In this document: in pieces, positions 1-7,228 of the stretch
Layout of the letters: every line of letters starts with the position of its first letter
Numbering within the stretch: position 1 is the stretch's first letter
Assembly: GCF_030931715.1 (NCBI RefSeq)
Contig: NZ_CP133261.1
Span: forward strand, 62,001 to 126,000
Length of the DNA: 64,000 nucleotides
Origin: Tissierella sp. MB52-C2
GTDB taxonomy: Bacteria; Bacillota; Clostridia; Tissierellales; Tissierellaceae
Direction: 5' to 3'
Translations under genes and position numbers: made by a program
The notes under the pieces: model-generated
What the model saw: the letters and a program-made list of their open reading frames with translations, nothing else
Told to the model about the DNA's origin: nothing
Database searches by the model: none

Positions 1-106
1 GTAATGTAATAGGTACCTCTCCTAATGGAATACTAATCATAGCTCCTACAGCAGTAAGTGCTGTAAACATGGCGACTAAAGCCATCTCTCTTACGGATAT
101 TTTCAT
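1..106 (-). CDS. bioY: Biotin transporter BioY, N-terminal part
   Basis: The gene runs off the left edge, so only about 35 N-terminal residues are visible. They begin MKISVREMALVAMFTALTAV and continue with an SIPLGEVPIT-like stretch, the signature first membrane helix of BioY, the substrate-binding S component of the biotin ECF transporter in the cytoplasmic membrane. The ATG at 106 is chosen because GGAGG lies at a good distance upstream on the minus strand (114-118) and an earlier ATG at 111 reads straight into a stop. A sigma-A-like promoter overlapped by a BirA-type operator lies about 70 bases upstream, as expected for a biotin-repressed gene. Identity is from motif recognition over a short stretch; C-terminal features cannot be seen. 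Confidence 0.85.
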   Translation of the reverse strand, partial: MKISVREMALVAMFTALTAVGAMISIPLGEVPITL

Positions 107-154
107 TTCATTCCTCCATTGTCAATTGAAATTAAATTATATGTTTACAATAAG

Positions 155-208
155 ATAATATATCAAATTTCCATGATTGTCAACTGATATATATATTCTG
201 GTTTACAA
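155..208 (-). promoter_or_regulatory. bioY promoter with BirA-type operator
   Basis: On the minus strand TTGACA (178-183) and TATTAT (155-160) are 17 bases apart. The inverted repeat TTGTCAACT - 14 bases - GGTTTACAA (177-208) overlaps the -35. Arm sequence and 14-base spacing match the known operator of biotin protein ligase/repressor BirA. It presumably represses bioY when biotin is plentiful. A near-identical copy stands at 2487-2518. Confidence 0.8.
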
Positions 209-480
209 TTGGTGCGGATAATGGGTTCATAGCTAATTTAATGATGTATACCTTTGTATATATGCTAACAACCATGCCCTTTAGTTATGAGATACAAACA
301 AGATCTCATATATTATTGCAATCTTTACCTATTAAGAAAAGGGATGTGGTTGTTAGTAAGTATTTATCCATATTTCTAAATTATATAGTAGGATTTGGTG
401 TTGCTGGAATCTATTTGTGGATAATCAATCTCTTAGGATTTATAAATGTGGATAATGTAAACATTTCTCTAATCAAAGGA
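203..480 (+). pseudogene. Fragment of ABC-2 permease (copy of the gene at 3858-4469)
   Basis: The DNA matches the middle of the intact permease gene from about 3948 to 4200: the same run through FVYMLTT, an ILLQSLPI-like and a KRDxVxSKYLSI-like segment, then WIINLLGF. Both ends are missing. The left junction falls in TTTACAAT, a string shared by the BirA-type operator and the permease gene, so a deletion at this microhomology would join the two. The right end runs directly into the 0.3-kb leader repeat. The frame stays open for 82 codons from 241, but there is no ribosome-binding site and only about a third of the protein remains, so this is debris from a duplicated cassette. Confidence 0.85.
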
Positions 481-772
481 CATAATTAAGTCTCAAGAAA
501 AGATTATAGACAGAAATAGACAAAAGGTGCCATGAAATATTTAAAGATTCTGGTAATATGAATGTGTTGGAAAATAAGGCTATGGTCTAGTAAATATAGA
601 AATATGAAAATATAATTTTGTTAAACTACGACACTAGACGTCGAAAAATGTAAAAGCAAAATTGTTGACCCTAGTATTATAGTATGGTTTAATAAACTAA
701 GAAGTAAGAATATTCGCTCAGTGTGAAAAAAATGATTTTAATAAATTTTAATTATAAAGTTAAATATTAGAT
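478..772 (+). repeat. Leader repeat, copy A (matches 5240-5542)
   Basis: About 295 bases align almost throughout with 5240-5542, with scattered substitutions and one variable patch near the 3' end. Both copies share TTGACC, a 17-base spacer and TTTAAT (here 665-693), a plausible sigma-A promoter, and end in the same AT-rich block just before a start codon. Copy A precedes a broken ABC exporter; copy B precedes the TPR regulator. Conservation of non-coding sequence suggests a regulated promoter or leader belonging to the cassette. Confidence 0.85.
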
Positions 773-796
773 TGATGATTTTTTAAGGGGGCAACA

Positions 797-2012
797 ATGA
801 AAAAATACTTATTTAATAGAATAGGAAATAACATTTGCATTTTTTTACTGATTATTATCTTGAATGTAAGTAGAGTTTTTAATTCTATGTTAAATATTAA
901 GATTCTGGAATCGATTTTATCAGGAAATTTGCAGTTATTCTTGAAATTATCAGGTTTGATGATAGGAATGAGGATTTGAATTACTAGATTCATTTAATTT
1001 GCTGGATAGATTTTTCATAAAGATCAAAAATGCTAGTCTAGATGTAGAAATGAAAAGATATAAATTATCAAAAACCATTGGTGGAGCAACATCATCACTT
1101 ATTGTACTTAATGTGTTGTCACAGATGATAAGTACTATTATCAGTGGAATTCTTGTTACAAAACAGATTATTAGTCCAGGAGCTATATTAGCCATAGGAA
1201 ACTTATCAGGATTGTTTTTTACAGGAGTATTAAGTGGTATGAGTCAAAAAATTGGATTGAGTACAATAAAACCAATATTTGAAAAATTTGAAGCATTGAA
1301 AAAGACAGAGTCGTTATCTTTACCTGAACTTGATGAGATATCAAGAAATATAGAATTGGAGGATATTGGATATAGCTATAATGAAAAACAAATTTTACAG
1401 GATTTAAATATGGATTTTCAAATAGGAAGAAAATATGCAATTGTTGGAGATAGTGGTAGCGGAAAGACAACAATATTAAGAATTTTAATGGGGCAATTAA
1501 AGGATTATGAAGGAAAAATATATATAGATGGAAAAAATATGAGAGAGTTTGACATCAATAGTATAAGGAATCAAATTGCTTATATTGGCCAGAATATCTA
1601 TATGTTTAATGATACAATTGAATATAATATTACATTGGACAGAAATTTTAAGATAGAAGAAATGGAAGAAGTTATTGAAAAAAGTGCATTAACAGATTTT
1701 ATTTATAATTTAAAGGAAGGAGTAAAGACAAAGTTAGATGAAGGAGGCAGAAATATTTCAGGAGGGCAAAGGCAAAGAATTGCCATAGCTAGAGCCCTAT
1801 TAAATGGTAAAAAGATCCTATTTATAGATGAAGGTACTTCTGCACTAGATAAATCAAATGCGTTTGAGATTGAATCTAAATTATTAGATAATCCAGAACT
1901 TACCATTATTATGATAAGTCATAATCTAGATAATCGTTTATTAGATAAATTCCACACGATTTATAGACTAGAAGACCTAAAGCTAAAATTTTTGCTTGAT
2001 GAACGAGCATAG
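797..2012 (+). pseudogene. ABC exporter (membrane domain fused to ATPase), internally deleted
   Basis: A good ribosome-binding site (AAGGGGGC) precedes ATG 797, whose frame codes one membrane helix and stops at 979. A second frame from about 972 to 2012 gives the last membrane helices, then a complete ATPase domain: Walker A GDSGSGKTT, signature NISGGQRQR, Walker B ILFIDE and an ISHN switch. An exporter half-transporter of this type is normally about 530-600 residues. Here roughly 120 residues of the membrane domain are missing and the frame shifts at the gap, so it is very probably dead as an exporter. Its place behind the leader repeat suggests it once exported a peptide for the cassette. 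That role is inference. Confidence 0.8.
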
Positions 2013-2044
2013 GCTATAATTTTTATCAGCATACATAATTCATT

Positions 2045-2280
2045 TGATGAGTATGAATATATGCTAAAGGCTTGGGAACTAACAGCTAGATATCCTAAGA
2101 GAAAGTTAAATTATAGAATAATAATAAAACTTACCAATAACTATATTGATAGAGGAAAATATCAAGATGCAATAGAATTATATCAAAAAACTCTTTTAAA
2201 TATTGATAATATACCTGAAGAGTATTTAAGCTATTTATACTATAACTATGCTTTATGCTATTATAGATTAAAGGTGTATT
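2045..2280 (+). pseudogene. Fragment of TPR regulator (copy of part of 5556-6887)
   Basis: These bases match about 6004-6230 of the intact TPR regulator: EYEYMLKAWELTARYPKRK, then NYIDRGKYQDAI and a YLxxLYYNYAL-like segment. The HTH and the C-terminal half are absent and no ribosome-binding site is present. The match stops abruptly just before the terminator at 2289. Together with the permease fragment and leader copy, this shows that a second regulator cassette once stood here. Confidence 0.85.
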
Positions 2281-2288
2281 CTCCAAAA

Positions 2289-2336
2289 AAATAAGTTAAG
2301 ATTTTGATAGGAATATCAAAATCTTAACTTATTTTT
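2289..2336 (+). terminator. Intrinsic terminator, 21-bp perfect stem
   Basis: Arms 2289-2309 and 2314-2334 are perfectly complementary with a GGAA loop and a following T-run. It closes the decayed cassette and, being symmetric with A/T tails, could act in both directions. Confidence 0.85.
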
Positions 2337-2411
2337 TGTAATTTAGAATAAAACTATTTTAAATTAACTCGTTGTGCTAGTTGAAATTTACAAATAGAAA
2401 AACCCCAGCAA

Positions 2412-2427
2412 GATATGTTAACATATC
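2412..2427. other. 16-bp perfect palindrome in intergenic DNA
   Basis: GATATGTTAACATATC is a perfect palindrome in the otherwise featureless stretch 2340-2470. It could be a protein-binding site, but no known consensus is recognised and nothing nearby tells which protein would use it. Confidence 0.35.
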
Positions 2428-2486
2428 ATTAATAACACCCAAGAAATTAAGATAGGAGGATAACATATTAGGTTAAATTTCCATGA

Positions 2487-2518
2487 TTGTCAACTGATAA
2501 ATATATTATAGTTTACAA
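2487..2518. promoter_or_regulatory. Orphan BirA-type operator (duplicate of 177-208)
   Basis: TTGTCAACT and AGTTTACAA arms separated by 14 bases, with flanking bases also matching the bioY operator from about 2475. No biotin gene is adjacent in either direction. The next gene is the GntR regulator 113 bases downstream. It is most simply the left end of a tandem duplication whose left copy abuts bioY. The minus-strand -10 has drifted. Confidence 0.7.
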
Positions 2519-2541
2519 TCTTAATATTATTGAAAAAATTC

Positions 2542-2596
2542 TTGACAGATTTATAAAATAATCATATACTGTACATGTAGCATATATACAGTATAT
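2542..2596 (+). promoter_or_regulatory. Promoter and YtrA-type operator of the GntR-ABC operon
   Basis: TTGACA (2542-2547), a 17-base spacer and TATACT (2565-2570) form a near-consensus promoter. The 10-bp arms ATATACTGTA (2564-2573) and TACAGTATAT (2587-2596) form an inverted repeat covering the -10 and start region. In YtrA-subfamily operons the regulator binds such a dyad in its own promoter, so autorepression is the natural reading. Confidence 0.8.
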
Positions 2597-2630
2597 ACAA
2601 AGATAACAGTCTGTTGTAAGGAGGCATAGT

Positions 2631-3005
2631 ATGAGAATAATAGTGTCTAATTCATCTAATGAGCCTATATATGAGCAAATAGCCGGCCAAGTTAAGGGGA
2701 TGATAATAAAGGGAGAATTAGAAGAAGGGGAAGCTTTACCATCTATTCGAGGTTTAGCAAAGGATCTCCAAATATCTGTAATCACTACTAAAAGGGCATA
2801 TGAGGAATTAGAAAAAGAAGGATTTATAGAGACAATGCAGGGAAAAGGCTCATTTGTGGCTATGCAAAATAAGGAGCTAATGAAAGAAAAAAAACTAAAA
2901 ATTATAGAAGAAAAATTAACTGAAGTAGTAGAGGAATCTAGATTGCTAGGATTAAAGTATGACGAAGTAAAAGAAATGCTTAAAATTTTATTTGAGGAGG
3001 AGTAG
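2631..3005 (+). CDS. GntR-family transcriptional regulator, YtrA-like
   Basis: A 124-residue protein with an N-terminal winged HTH of GntR type: an IYEQIAGQVKGMI-like helix, the LPSIRGLAKDL recognition region and the GFIETMQGKGSFVA wing. A short C-terminal helical tail replaces the usual ligand-binding domain, which defines the YtrA subfamily. ATG 2631 follows AAGGAGG at ideal spacing. The next gene, an ABC ATPase, starts two bases after the stop, and an inverted repeat over the promoter suggests autorepression. YtrA-type regulators usually control such ABC operons in response to cell-envelope stress or antibiotics. The signal here is unknown. Confidence 0.9.
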   Translation: MRIIVSNSSNEPIYEQIAGQVKGMIIKGELEEGEALPSIRGLAKDLQISVITTKRAYEELEKEGFIETMQGKGSFVAMQNKELMKEKKLKIIEEKLTEVVEESRLLGLKYDEVKEMLKILFEEE

Positions 3006-3007
3006 AT

Positions 3008-3853
3008 ATGTTAGACATAAATAATTTATCTAAGGATTTTAAGAAATTTAAACTTGATAATATATCTTTCAAATTAGAACCAGGATATATAATGGGATTT
3101 ATTGGACCAAATGGAGCAGGTAAAAGCACTACTATAAAACTGATTATGAATTTACTAAAAAAGGACTCTGGGGAAATAAAAGTATTTGGAAAAGACCATA
3201 TAGAGTTTGAAAAGGAAATAAAAAATAGGGTTGGATTTGTATATGATGAATCTTATTTCTATGAAGATTTAACTATTAAGCAAATGAAAAATATAATAGC
3301 CCCTTTTTATAAAGAGTGGGATGAGAAGTTGTTTAATAAATATATAAAGGATTTTGATTTAGACCCAACACAAAAGATAAAAAAACTATCTAAGGGTATG
3401 AAGATGAAATTTTCCTTGAGTATAGCGCTATCTCACAATGCTGATTTAATCATAATGGATGAGCCTACTTCAGGACTTGACCCAGTATTTAGAAGGGAAA
3501 TCTTAGATGTATTGTATAGTATTATACAAGATGAAAAGAAATCTATATTCTTTTCAACTCATATAACTACAGACCTTGAAAAAATAGCAGATTATATAAC
3601 ATTTATTAATAAAGGTAAGATAATATTCTCAAAATCAAAAGATGAAATATTAGAATCATATGGAATAATAAAAGGTGGAAATAATCTATTAGACAGAGAT
3701 ACAAGAAAAGAGTTCTTAGGTCTTAGAGAGACTAAAGTAGGCTTTGAAGGATTAGTAGAAAATCCACAAAGGCTAAAGAAATTATTTGGTAATGAGATAT
3801 TAATTGAAAAGCCAACACTTGAAGATATAATGGTTTATAGTGTAAGGGGGTAG
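3008..3853 (+). CDS. ABC transporter ATP-binding protein (YtrB/BcrA-like)
   Basis: 281 residues with a standard cytoplasmic ATPase domain: Walker A GPNGAGKST near residue 37, signature LSKGMKMKFSLSIALSHNADL, Walker B LIIMDEPTSGLDP and the switch histidine in FFSTHITTDLE. The C-terminal 70 residues are a variable extension typical of drug- and peptide-exporting ATPases. It starts right behind the GntR gene with GAGGAG upstream and is followed four bases later by a permease. It should energise the two ABC-2 permeases encoded next. Substrate is not evident. Confidence 0.92.
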   Translation: MLDINNLSKDFKKFKLDNISFKLEPGYIMGFIGPNGAGKSTTIKLIMNLLKKDSGEIKVFGKDHIEFEKEIKNRVGFVYDESYFYEDLTIKQMKNIIAPFYKEWDEKLFNKYIKDFDLDPTQKIKKLSKGMKMKFSLSIALSHNADLIIMDEPTSGLDPVFRREILDVLYSIIQDEKKSIFFSTHITTDLEKIADYITFINKGKIIFSKSKDEILESYGIIKGGNNLLDRDTRKEFLGLRETKVGFEGLVENPQRLKKLFGNEILIEKPTLEDIMVYSVRG

Positions 3854-3857
3854 GAAG

Positions 3858-4469
3858 ATGCTAAATTTGATTAAAAAAGATTTCTTGTTAACCTTTTCTA
3901 GCAAACTGCCTTGGATGTTTATAATATTATATGTGCCATTTATTCTATTTACAATAGGTACAGATAATAAATTTATAGGTGGTCTAATGATATATACATT
4001 TGTATATATGCTGACAACTATATCTTTTGGTTATGATACACAAGTAAAAACCCATATATTATTGCAATCCTTACCAATTAGAAAAAGAGATATAGTTATT
4101 AGCAAATATTTGTCTATATTAATAAATTATACAATTGGATTTGTTGTTACTGGGGGTTATTTGTGGATAATTAATCTCTTGGGGTTTGTAGATGTGGATA
4201 TTTTCAATCTTTCTATGGTGATATCTACCTTACCTATAATATTACTGTCATTATCCATATCATTGCCTGCACTTTTTAGATTGCCGCCTAAAATAGCCAA
4301 TGTTATAAATATGTTTATATATATAGGTATTATGAATTTTGTCATTATACCATTCGGTGAATATGGTAATTTATTAAATGGATTAGGATTACCAATTATA
4401 GCAGCCATAGTGTATTTTTTATCCATGGGAATATCTTTATGGCTATATGAAACAAGGGACTTTGCATAG
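3858..4469 (+). CDS. ABC-2 type permease, first subunit
   Basis: 203 residues with about six hydrophobic membrane segments and a charged cytoplasmic loop containing LPIRKRDIVISKYLSI, the mark of the small ABC-2 permease family found with YtrA/BcrA-type ATPases (ABC2_membrane_5-like). AGGGGGTAGGAAG precedes the ATG. It lies between the ATPase and the second permease, so the transporter is probably a heteromer. A decayed copy of its middle part lies at 203-480. Confidence 0.85.
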   Translation: MLNLIKKDFLLTFSSKLPWMFIILYVPFILFTIGTDNKFIGGLMIYTFVYMLTTISFGYDTQVKTHILLQSLPIRKRDIVISKYLSILINYTIGFVVTGGYLWIINLLGFVDVDIFNLSMVISTLPIILLSLSISLPALFRLPPKIANVINMFIYIGIMNFVIIPFGEYGNLLNGLGLPIIAAIVYFLSMGISLWLYETRDFA

Positions 4470-4480
4470 GGGGGATAGTA

Positions 4481-5143
4481 ATGAAACAACTTGTAATAAA
4501 GGATATACGATTACTAAAAATTATAAATCTAGTTATACTTTGCGGAGGAATATTATTTGGATATATTGGGATGAGTATTGACCATGTATATAAATCTAAA
4601 CTTGTATATGGATTTGCTATGTTTATAATGGTATATATGGTTTCAATGTTTTCCACTCAATATGATGTAAAAGGAAAAACAGATATGATGTTAAATTCAT
4701 TTCCAGTAGATAGATATGATATTGTAAAATCAAAATATATATCTATGGGACTATATATTTTGTTTATAACTGGAGTTGTCTTTTTATCTTCTAATATATC
4801 TAGAATTATATTTAACACCACAATAGCAGGGAATCCTGCGACTATATGGGATGTGTTATTTATATTTGGATTATCCTTGGTATTTTTCTCTATATACTTA
4901 CCATTTCACTATTACAATGTAGGAAAAGCCCAAGCATTTAATCAGATTTTTTATATTATACTTATTTTATTACCAAATGTAATACGTAGATTTGGTAAAA
5001 AGGTTGAAAATACAGAGATATTTCAAGGTATAATAAACATGGATTGGAAAATTGTTATTCTTATGTTTGTTGGTGTTGGGGTAATAATGTATTTAATATC
5101 TTTACAGATTTCAAAGAATATATATAAAGGTAAAGAGTTTTAG
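4481..5143 (+). CDS. ABC-2 type permease, second subunit
   Basis: 220 residues, mostly hydrophobic, with a loop DMMLNSFPVDRYDIVKSKYI that aligns with the loop of the preceding permease, so the two are paralogous partners. The ATG follows GGGGGGATAGTA. A strong terminator follows the gene, closing the four-gene operon GntR-ATPase-permease-permease. Likely role is export or sensing of a membrane-active compound; this is inferred from operon type, not from specific residues. Confidence 0.85.
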   Translation: MKQLVIKDIRLLKIINLVILCGGILFGYIGMSIDHVYKSKLVYGFAMFIMVYMVSMFSTQYDVKGKTDMMLNSFPVDRYDIVKSKYISMGLYILFITGVVFLSSNISRIIFNTTIAGNPATIWDVLFIFGLSLVFFSIYLPFHYYNVGKAQAFNQIFYIILILLPNVIRRFGKKVENTEIFQGIINMDWKIVILMFVGVGVIMYLISLQISKNIYKGKEF

Positions 5144-5165
5144 AAAATATAAGAGATATTTAGAT

Positions 5166-5212
5166 AAAGTCTATAGTATAGATACAAAAAATCTATACTA
5201 TAGACTTTTTTA
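5166..5212 (+). terminator. Intrinsic terminator after the ABC operon
   Basis: 18-bp perfect arms at 5166-5183 and 5191-5208, 7-base loop, then a T-run. It separates the ABC operon from the leader of the TPR regulator, implying independent transcription. Confidence 0.88.
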
Positions 5213-5239
5213 TTTAATAGGAAAAGTCTGATTTACAAG

Positions 5240-5542
5240 GGACATAATTAAGTCTCAAGAAAAGATTATAGATAAAAATAGACAAAAGGTGTCATGAAAT
5301 ATTTAAAGATTTTTGTAATATCAATGTGTTGGAAAATAAGGCTATGGTTTAGTAAATATAGAAATATGAAAATATAATTTCGTTAAACTCCGATACTAGG
5401 CGTCGAAAAATGTAAGAACAAAATTGTTGACCCCAGTATTATAGTATGGTTTAATAAACTAAACAATAAAAATATTCATTCAATATATAACCTATGAATA
5501 TATGATTTTAATAAATTTTAATTATAAAGTTAAATATTAGAT
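5240..5542 (+). repeat. Leader repeat, copy B
   Basis: Counterpart of 478-772. It fills the space between the terminator of the ABC operon and the TPR regulator and contains no convincing reading frame. The conserved parts include a CGTCG-containing block just upstream of the promoter at 5427-5455. Confidence 0.85.
5427..5455 (+). promoter_or_regulatory. Predicted promoter of the TPR regulator-peptide pair
   Basis: TTGACC (5427-5432), 17 bases, TTTAAT (5450-5455). Both hexamers and the spacing are identical in copy A (665-693), supporting function. The untranslated leader would be about 90-100 bases. Confidence 0.6.
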
Positions 5543-5555
5543 AGGGGTGATATGT

Positions 5556-6887
5556 TTGGACATGGCAATCTCAGAACCGAATCCTGGGGGAATTATAAAG
5601 AGAATAAGAGAAATGTTAAATATAATCCAATCAGATACTACAGAAGGAAATAATACTAGTAAATTAATAGATTTGGTAGAGTCTGGTAAAGTTCCCCTAA
5701 AGATAGACAATGCAGAGCTAATATGTAAAGACATAAACGATATATTAGAAGAAAGAAATATGGATTTAATCATTGAGCCTGAAGATTTACTTAATCCACA
5801 AAGGTATGAGGCAAAGGAAAAGGTAGAAAATTATATCGCTAAATTGGACAAGCATAAGAATCAGGAGGATTATGTCATTGATTTAGATGATTTAGACGAT
5901 CTCGAATTTCTTTTAAATGAGTATAACCTTATGGATAAAAAGATTAAAGCATACGAGATCATAGGAGATATATATTTTAATTCTAGAGATTATGATAAGG
6001 AATATGAATATATGTTAAAGGCTTGGGAGCTAACAGCCAGATATCCTAAGAGAAAGTTTAATTATAGAATAATGATAAAACTCTCCAGTAACTATATTGA
6101 TAGGGGAAAATATCAAGATGCAATTACATTGTATCAAAAAGCTCTTGTAAATATTAGTGAAATACCTGAAAAATATCTAATCCATTTATATTATAACTAT
6201 GCTTTAGCTTTCTTTAGATCAAAGATGTATTTTCCTGCTTTAGAAGTAATTTCAGATTTACTATGCCATACTGAGAGAAAAGATTACGATTTATGGAGAA
6301 GAGCATATAATCTGCAAGGGTTATGTCACCTTGAAATGGGAGACTATGAATCATCTCTAAATAGTTATAATAATGCACTTCAAGTCTTGACTTTTACGGG
6401 ATATAGTGATCACAAATATTTAGTATATGGTAATATAGCTGAGGTTTATACAAAGCTAAAGGACGAAAATCGGGCTTATAAATACTTAGATTGGATTTTG
6501 AAAGACATGGATGAATTGGACAAAAGTTCAGATAATTATTCTGCAATCTGTAACCAATTAGCCATTTCCTATGAATACTTAGGAGAGTTTGAACAGGCAG
6601 AAAAATACTATAAAGAGTCCTTAAAATATGCAAAGAAAAACGTCCAACAGAATTATATATTCAAGAATATCATATCTTTAATAGAATTAAATACAAAAAT
6701 AAAAATTGATGACATTTGTGAGATAATGGAAGAATACAATGATGATATTATATCTGGAATGAAATTTAATGATGGTAAACTAACTGTATTCAGATGTTTA
6801 AAGACATATGTGGATAATCAGGATTATAATAGGTTTGAAAAGTTGATTGATAATATAATAAAATATCAAGGAGGAGAGGGCATATGA
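5556..6887 (+). CDS. HTH-TPR peptide-responsive regulator (RRNPP type)
   Basis: About 443 residues. Residues roughly 12-70 read as a Cro/C1 helix-turn-helix: IIKRIREMLNIIQSD, an LIDLVESGKVPL stretch at the recognition helix and AELICKDINDILEE. The rest is tetratricopeptide repeats with canonical positions such as KAYEIIGDIYFNSRDYDKEY, YIDRGKYQDAITLYQKAL, LCHLEMGDYESSLNSYNNAL and SYEYLGEFEQAEKYYKESL. This is the architecture of PlcR, NprR and PrgX, cytoplasmic regulators that bind re-imported signalling peptides. The frame is open from GTG 5547. TTG 5556 is preferred from its distance to AGGGGTGA. The stop overlaps the start of a secreted small peptide, as in known regulator-pheromone pairs. 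Confidence 0.85.
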   Translation: MDMAISEPNPGGIIKRIREMLNIIQSDTTEGNNTSKLIDLVESGKVPLKIDNAELICKDINDILEERNMDLIIEPEDLLNPQRYEAKEKVENYIAKLDKHKNQEDYVIDLDDLDDLEFLLNEYNLMDKKIKAYEIIGDIYFNSRDYDKEYEYMLKAWELTARYPKRKFNYRIMIKLSSNYIDRGKYQDAITLYQKALVNISEIPEKYLIHLYYNYALAFFRSKMYFPALEVISDLLCHTERKDYDLWRRAYNLQGLCHLEMGDYESSLNSYNNALQVLTFTGYSDHKYLVYGNIAEVYTKLKDENRAYKYLDWILKDMDELDKSSDNYSAICNQLAISYEYLGEFEQAEKYYKESLKYAKKNVQQNYIFKNIISLIELNTKIKIDDICEIMEEYNDDIISGMKFNDGKLTVFRCLKTYVDNQDYNRFEKLIDNIIKYQGGEGI

Positions 6888-7078
6888 AAAGAAAAAAATT
6901 AATAAGTGTAGCTGTATTGATGATTTTATTATTTAACTTATCCAGTGGAGCAGTTGCTGGAGTTGATTCAGGTACAACTAGACCTACAATCGCTAGCATT
7001 CCAAGTTATGAAGAAGGAGTAGAAGATTCTATAGTTAGCCCTTGTGGAGTTGACTCAGGTACAACTAGACCGCGTTAA
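6884..7078 (+). CDS. Secreted signalling-peptide precursor (candidate pheromone)
   Basis: 64 residues. Residues 1-25 form a signal peptide: MKRKK, then a hydrophobic core and a cleavage-like AVA. The mature part carries GVDSGTTRP twice, at 26-34 (directly after the predicted cleavage) and at 55-63, ending TTRPR; the second copy follows a cysteine. Start ATG 6884 overlaps the regulator stop by four bases (ATGA) behind GGAGGAGAGG, so translation is coupled. Small size, export signal, repeated motif and linkage to a TPR regulator fit a pheromone precursor. The true mature peptide is unknown, and I do not recognise the motif from a described system. Confidence 0.8.
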   Translation: MKRKKLISVAVLMILLFNLSSGAVAGVDSGTTRPTIASIPSYEEGVEDSIVSPCGVDSGTTRPR

Positions 7079-7130
7079 TAAAGGGTATCACAAATATTAA
7101 TAATGCTTAAATTTAATTATAACTAAAACA

Positions 7131-7170
7131 AAAAGCTGTCTCAAGATTTAATATTGAGACAGCTTTTTCT
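7131..7170 (+). terminator. Intrinsic terminator after the peptide gene
   Basis: 14-bp perfect arms 7131-7144 and 7154-7167 with a 9-base loop and a T-run. It ends the regulator-peptide transcript. Confidence 0.88.
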
Positions 7171-7228
7171 GCAAATAAAAAGAGAAAAAGTTTGAAAACT
7201 CTTTCCCTTAAAACTAACCTTTATTGTT

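Noticed and set aside
241-489. An 82-residue membrane protein gene
   Set aside because: It is an internal fragment of the permease at 3858-4469 with no translation signals.
999-2012. A functional 337-residue ABC transporter from TTG 999
   Set aside because: It lacks most of the membrane domain, has no ribosome-binding site, and upstream DNA codes the missing first helix in another frame, so it is the second part of a broken gene.
5552-5650. ATG at 5552 as start of the TPR regulator, with the best-looking Shine-Dalgarno spacing
   Set aside because: It lies in another frame that soon stops; the HTH residues are encoded only in the frame of 5547/5556. A frameshift at the very start cannot be fully excluded.
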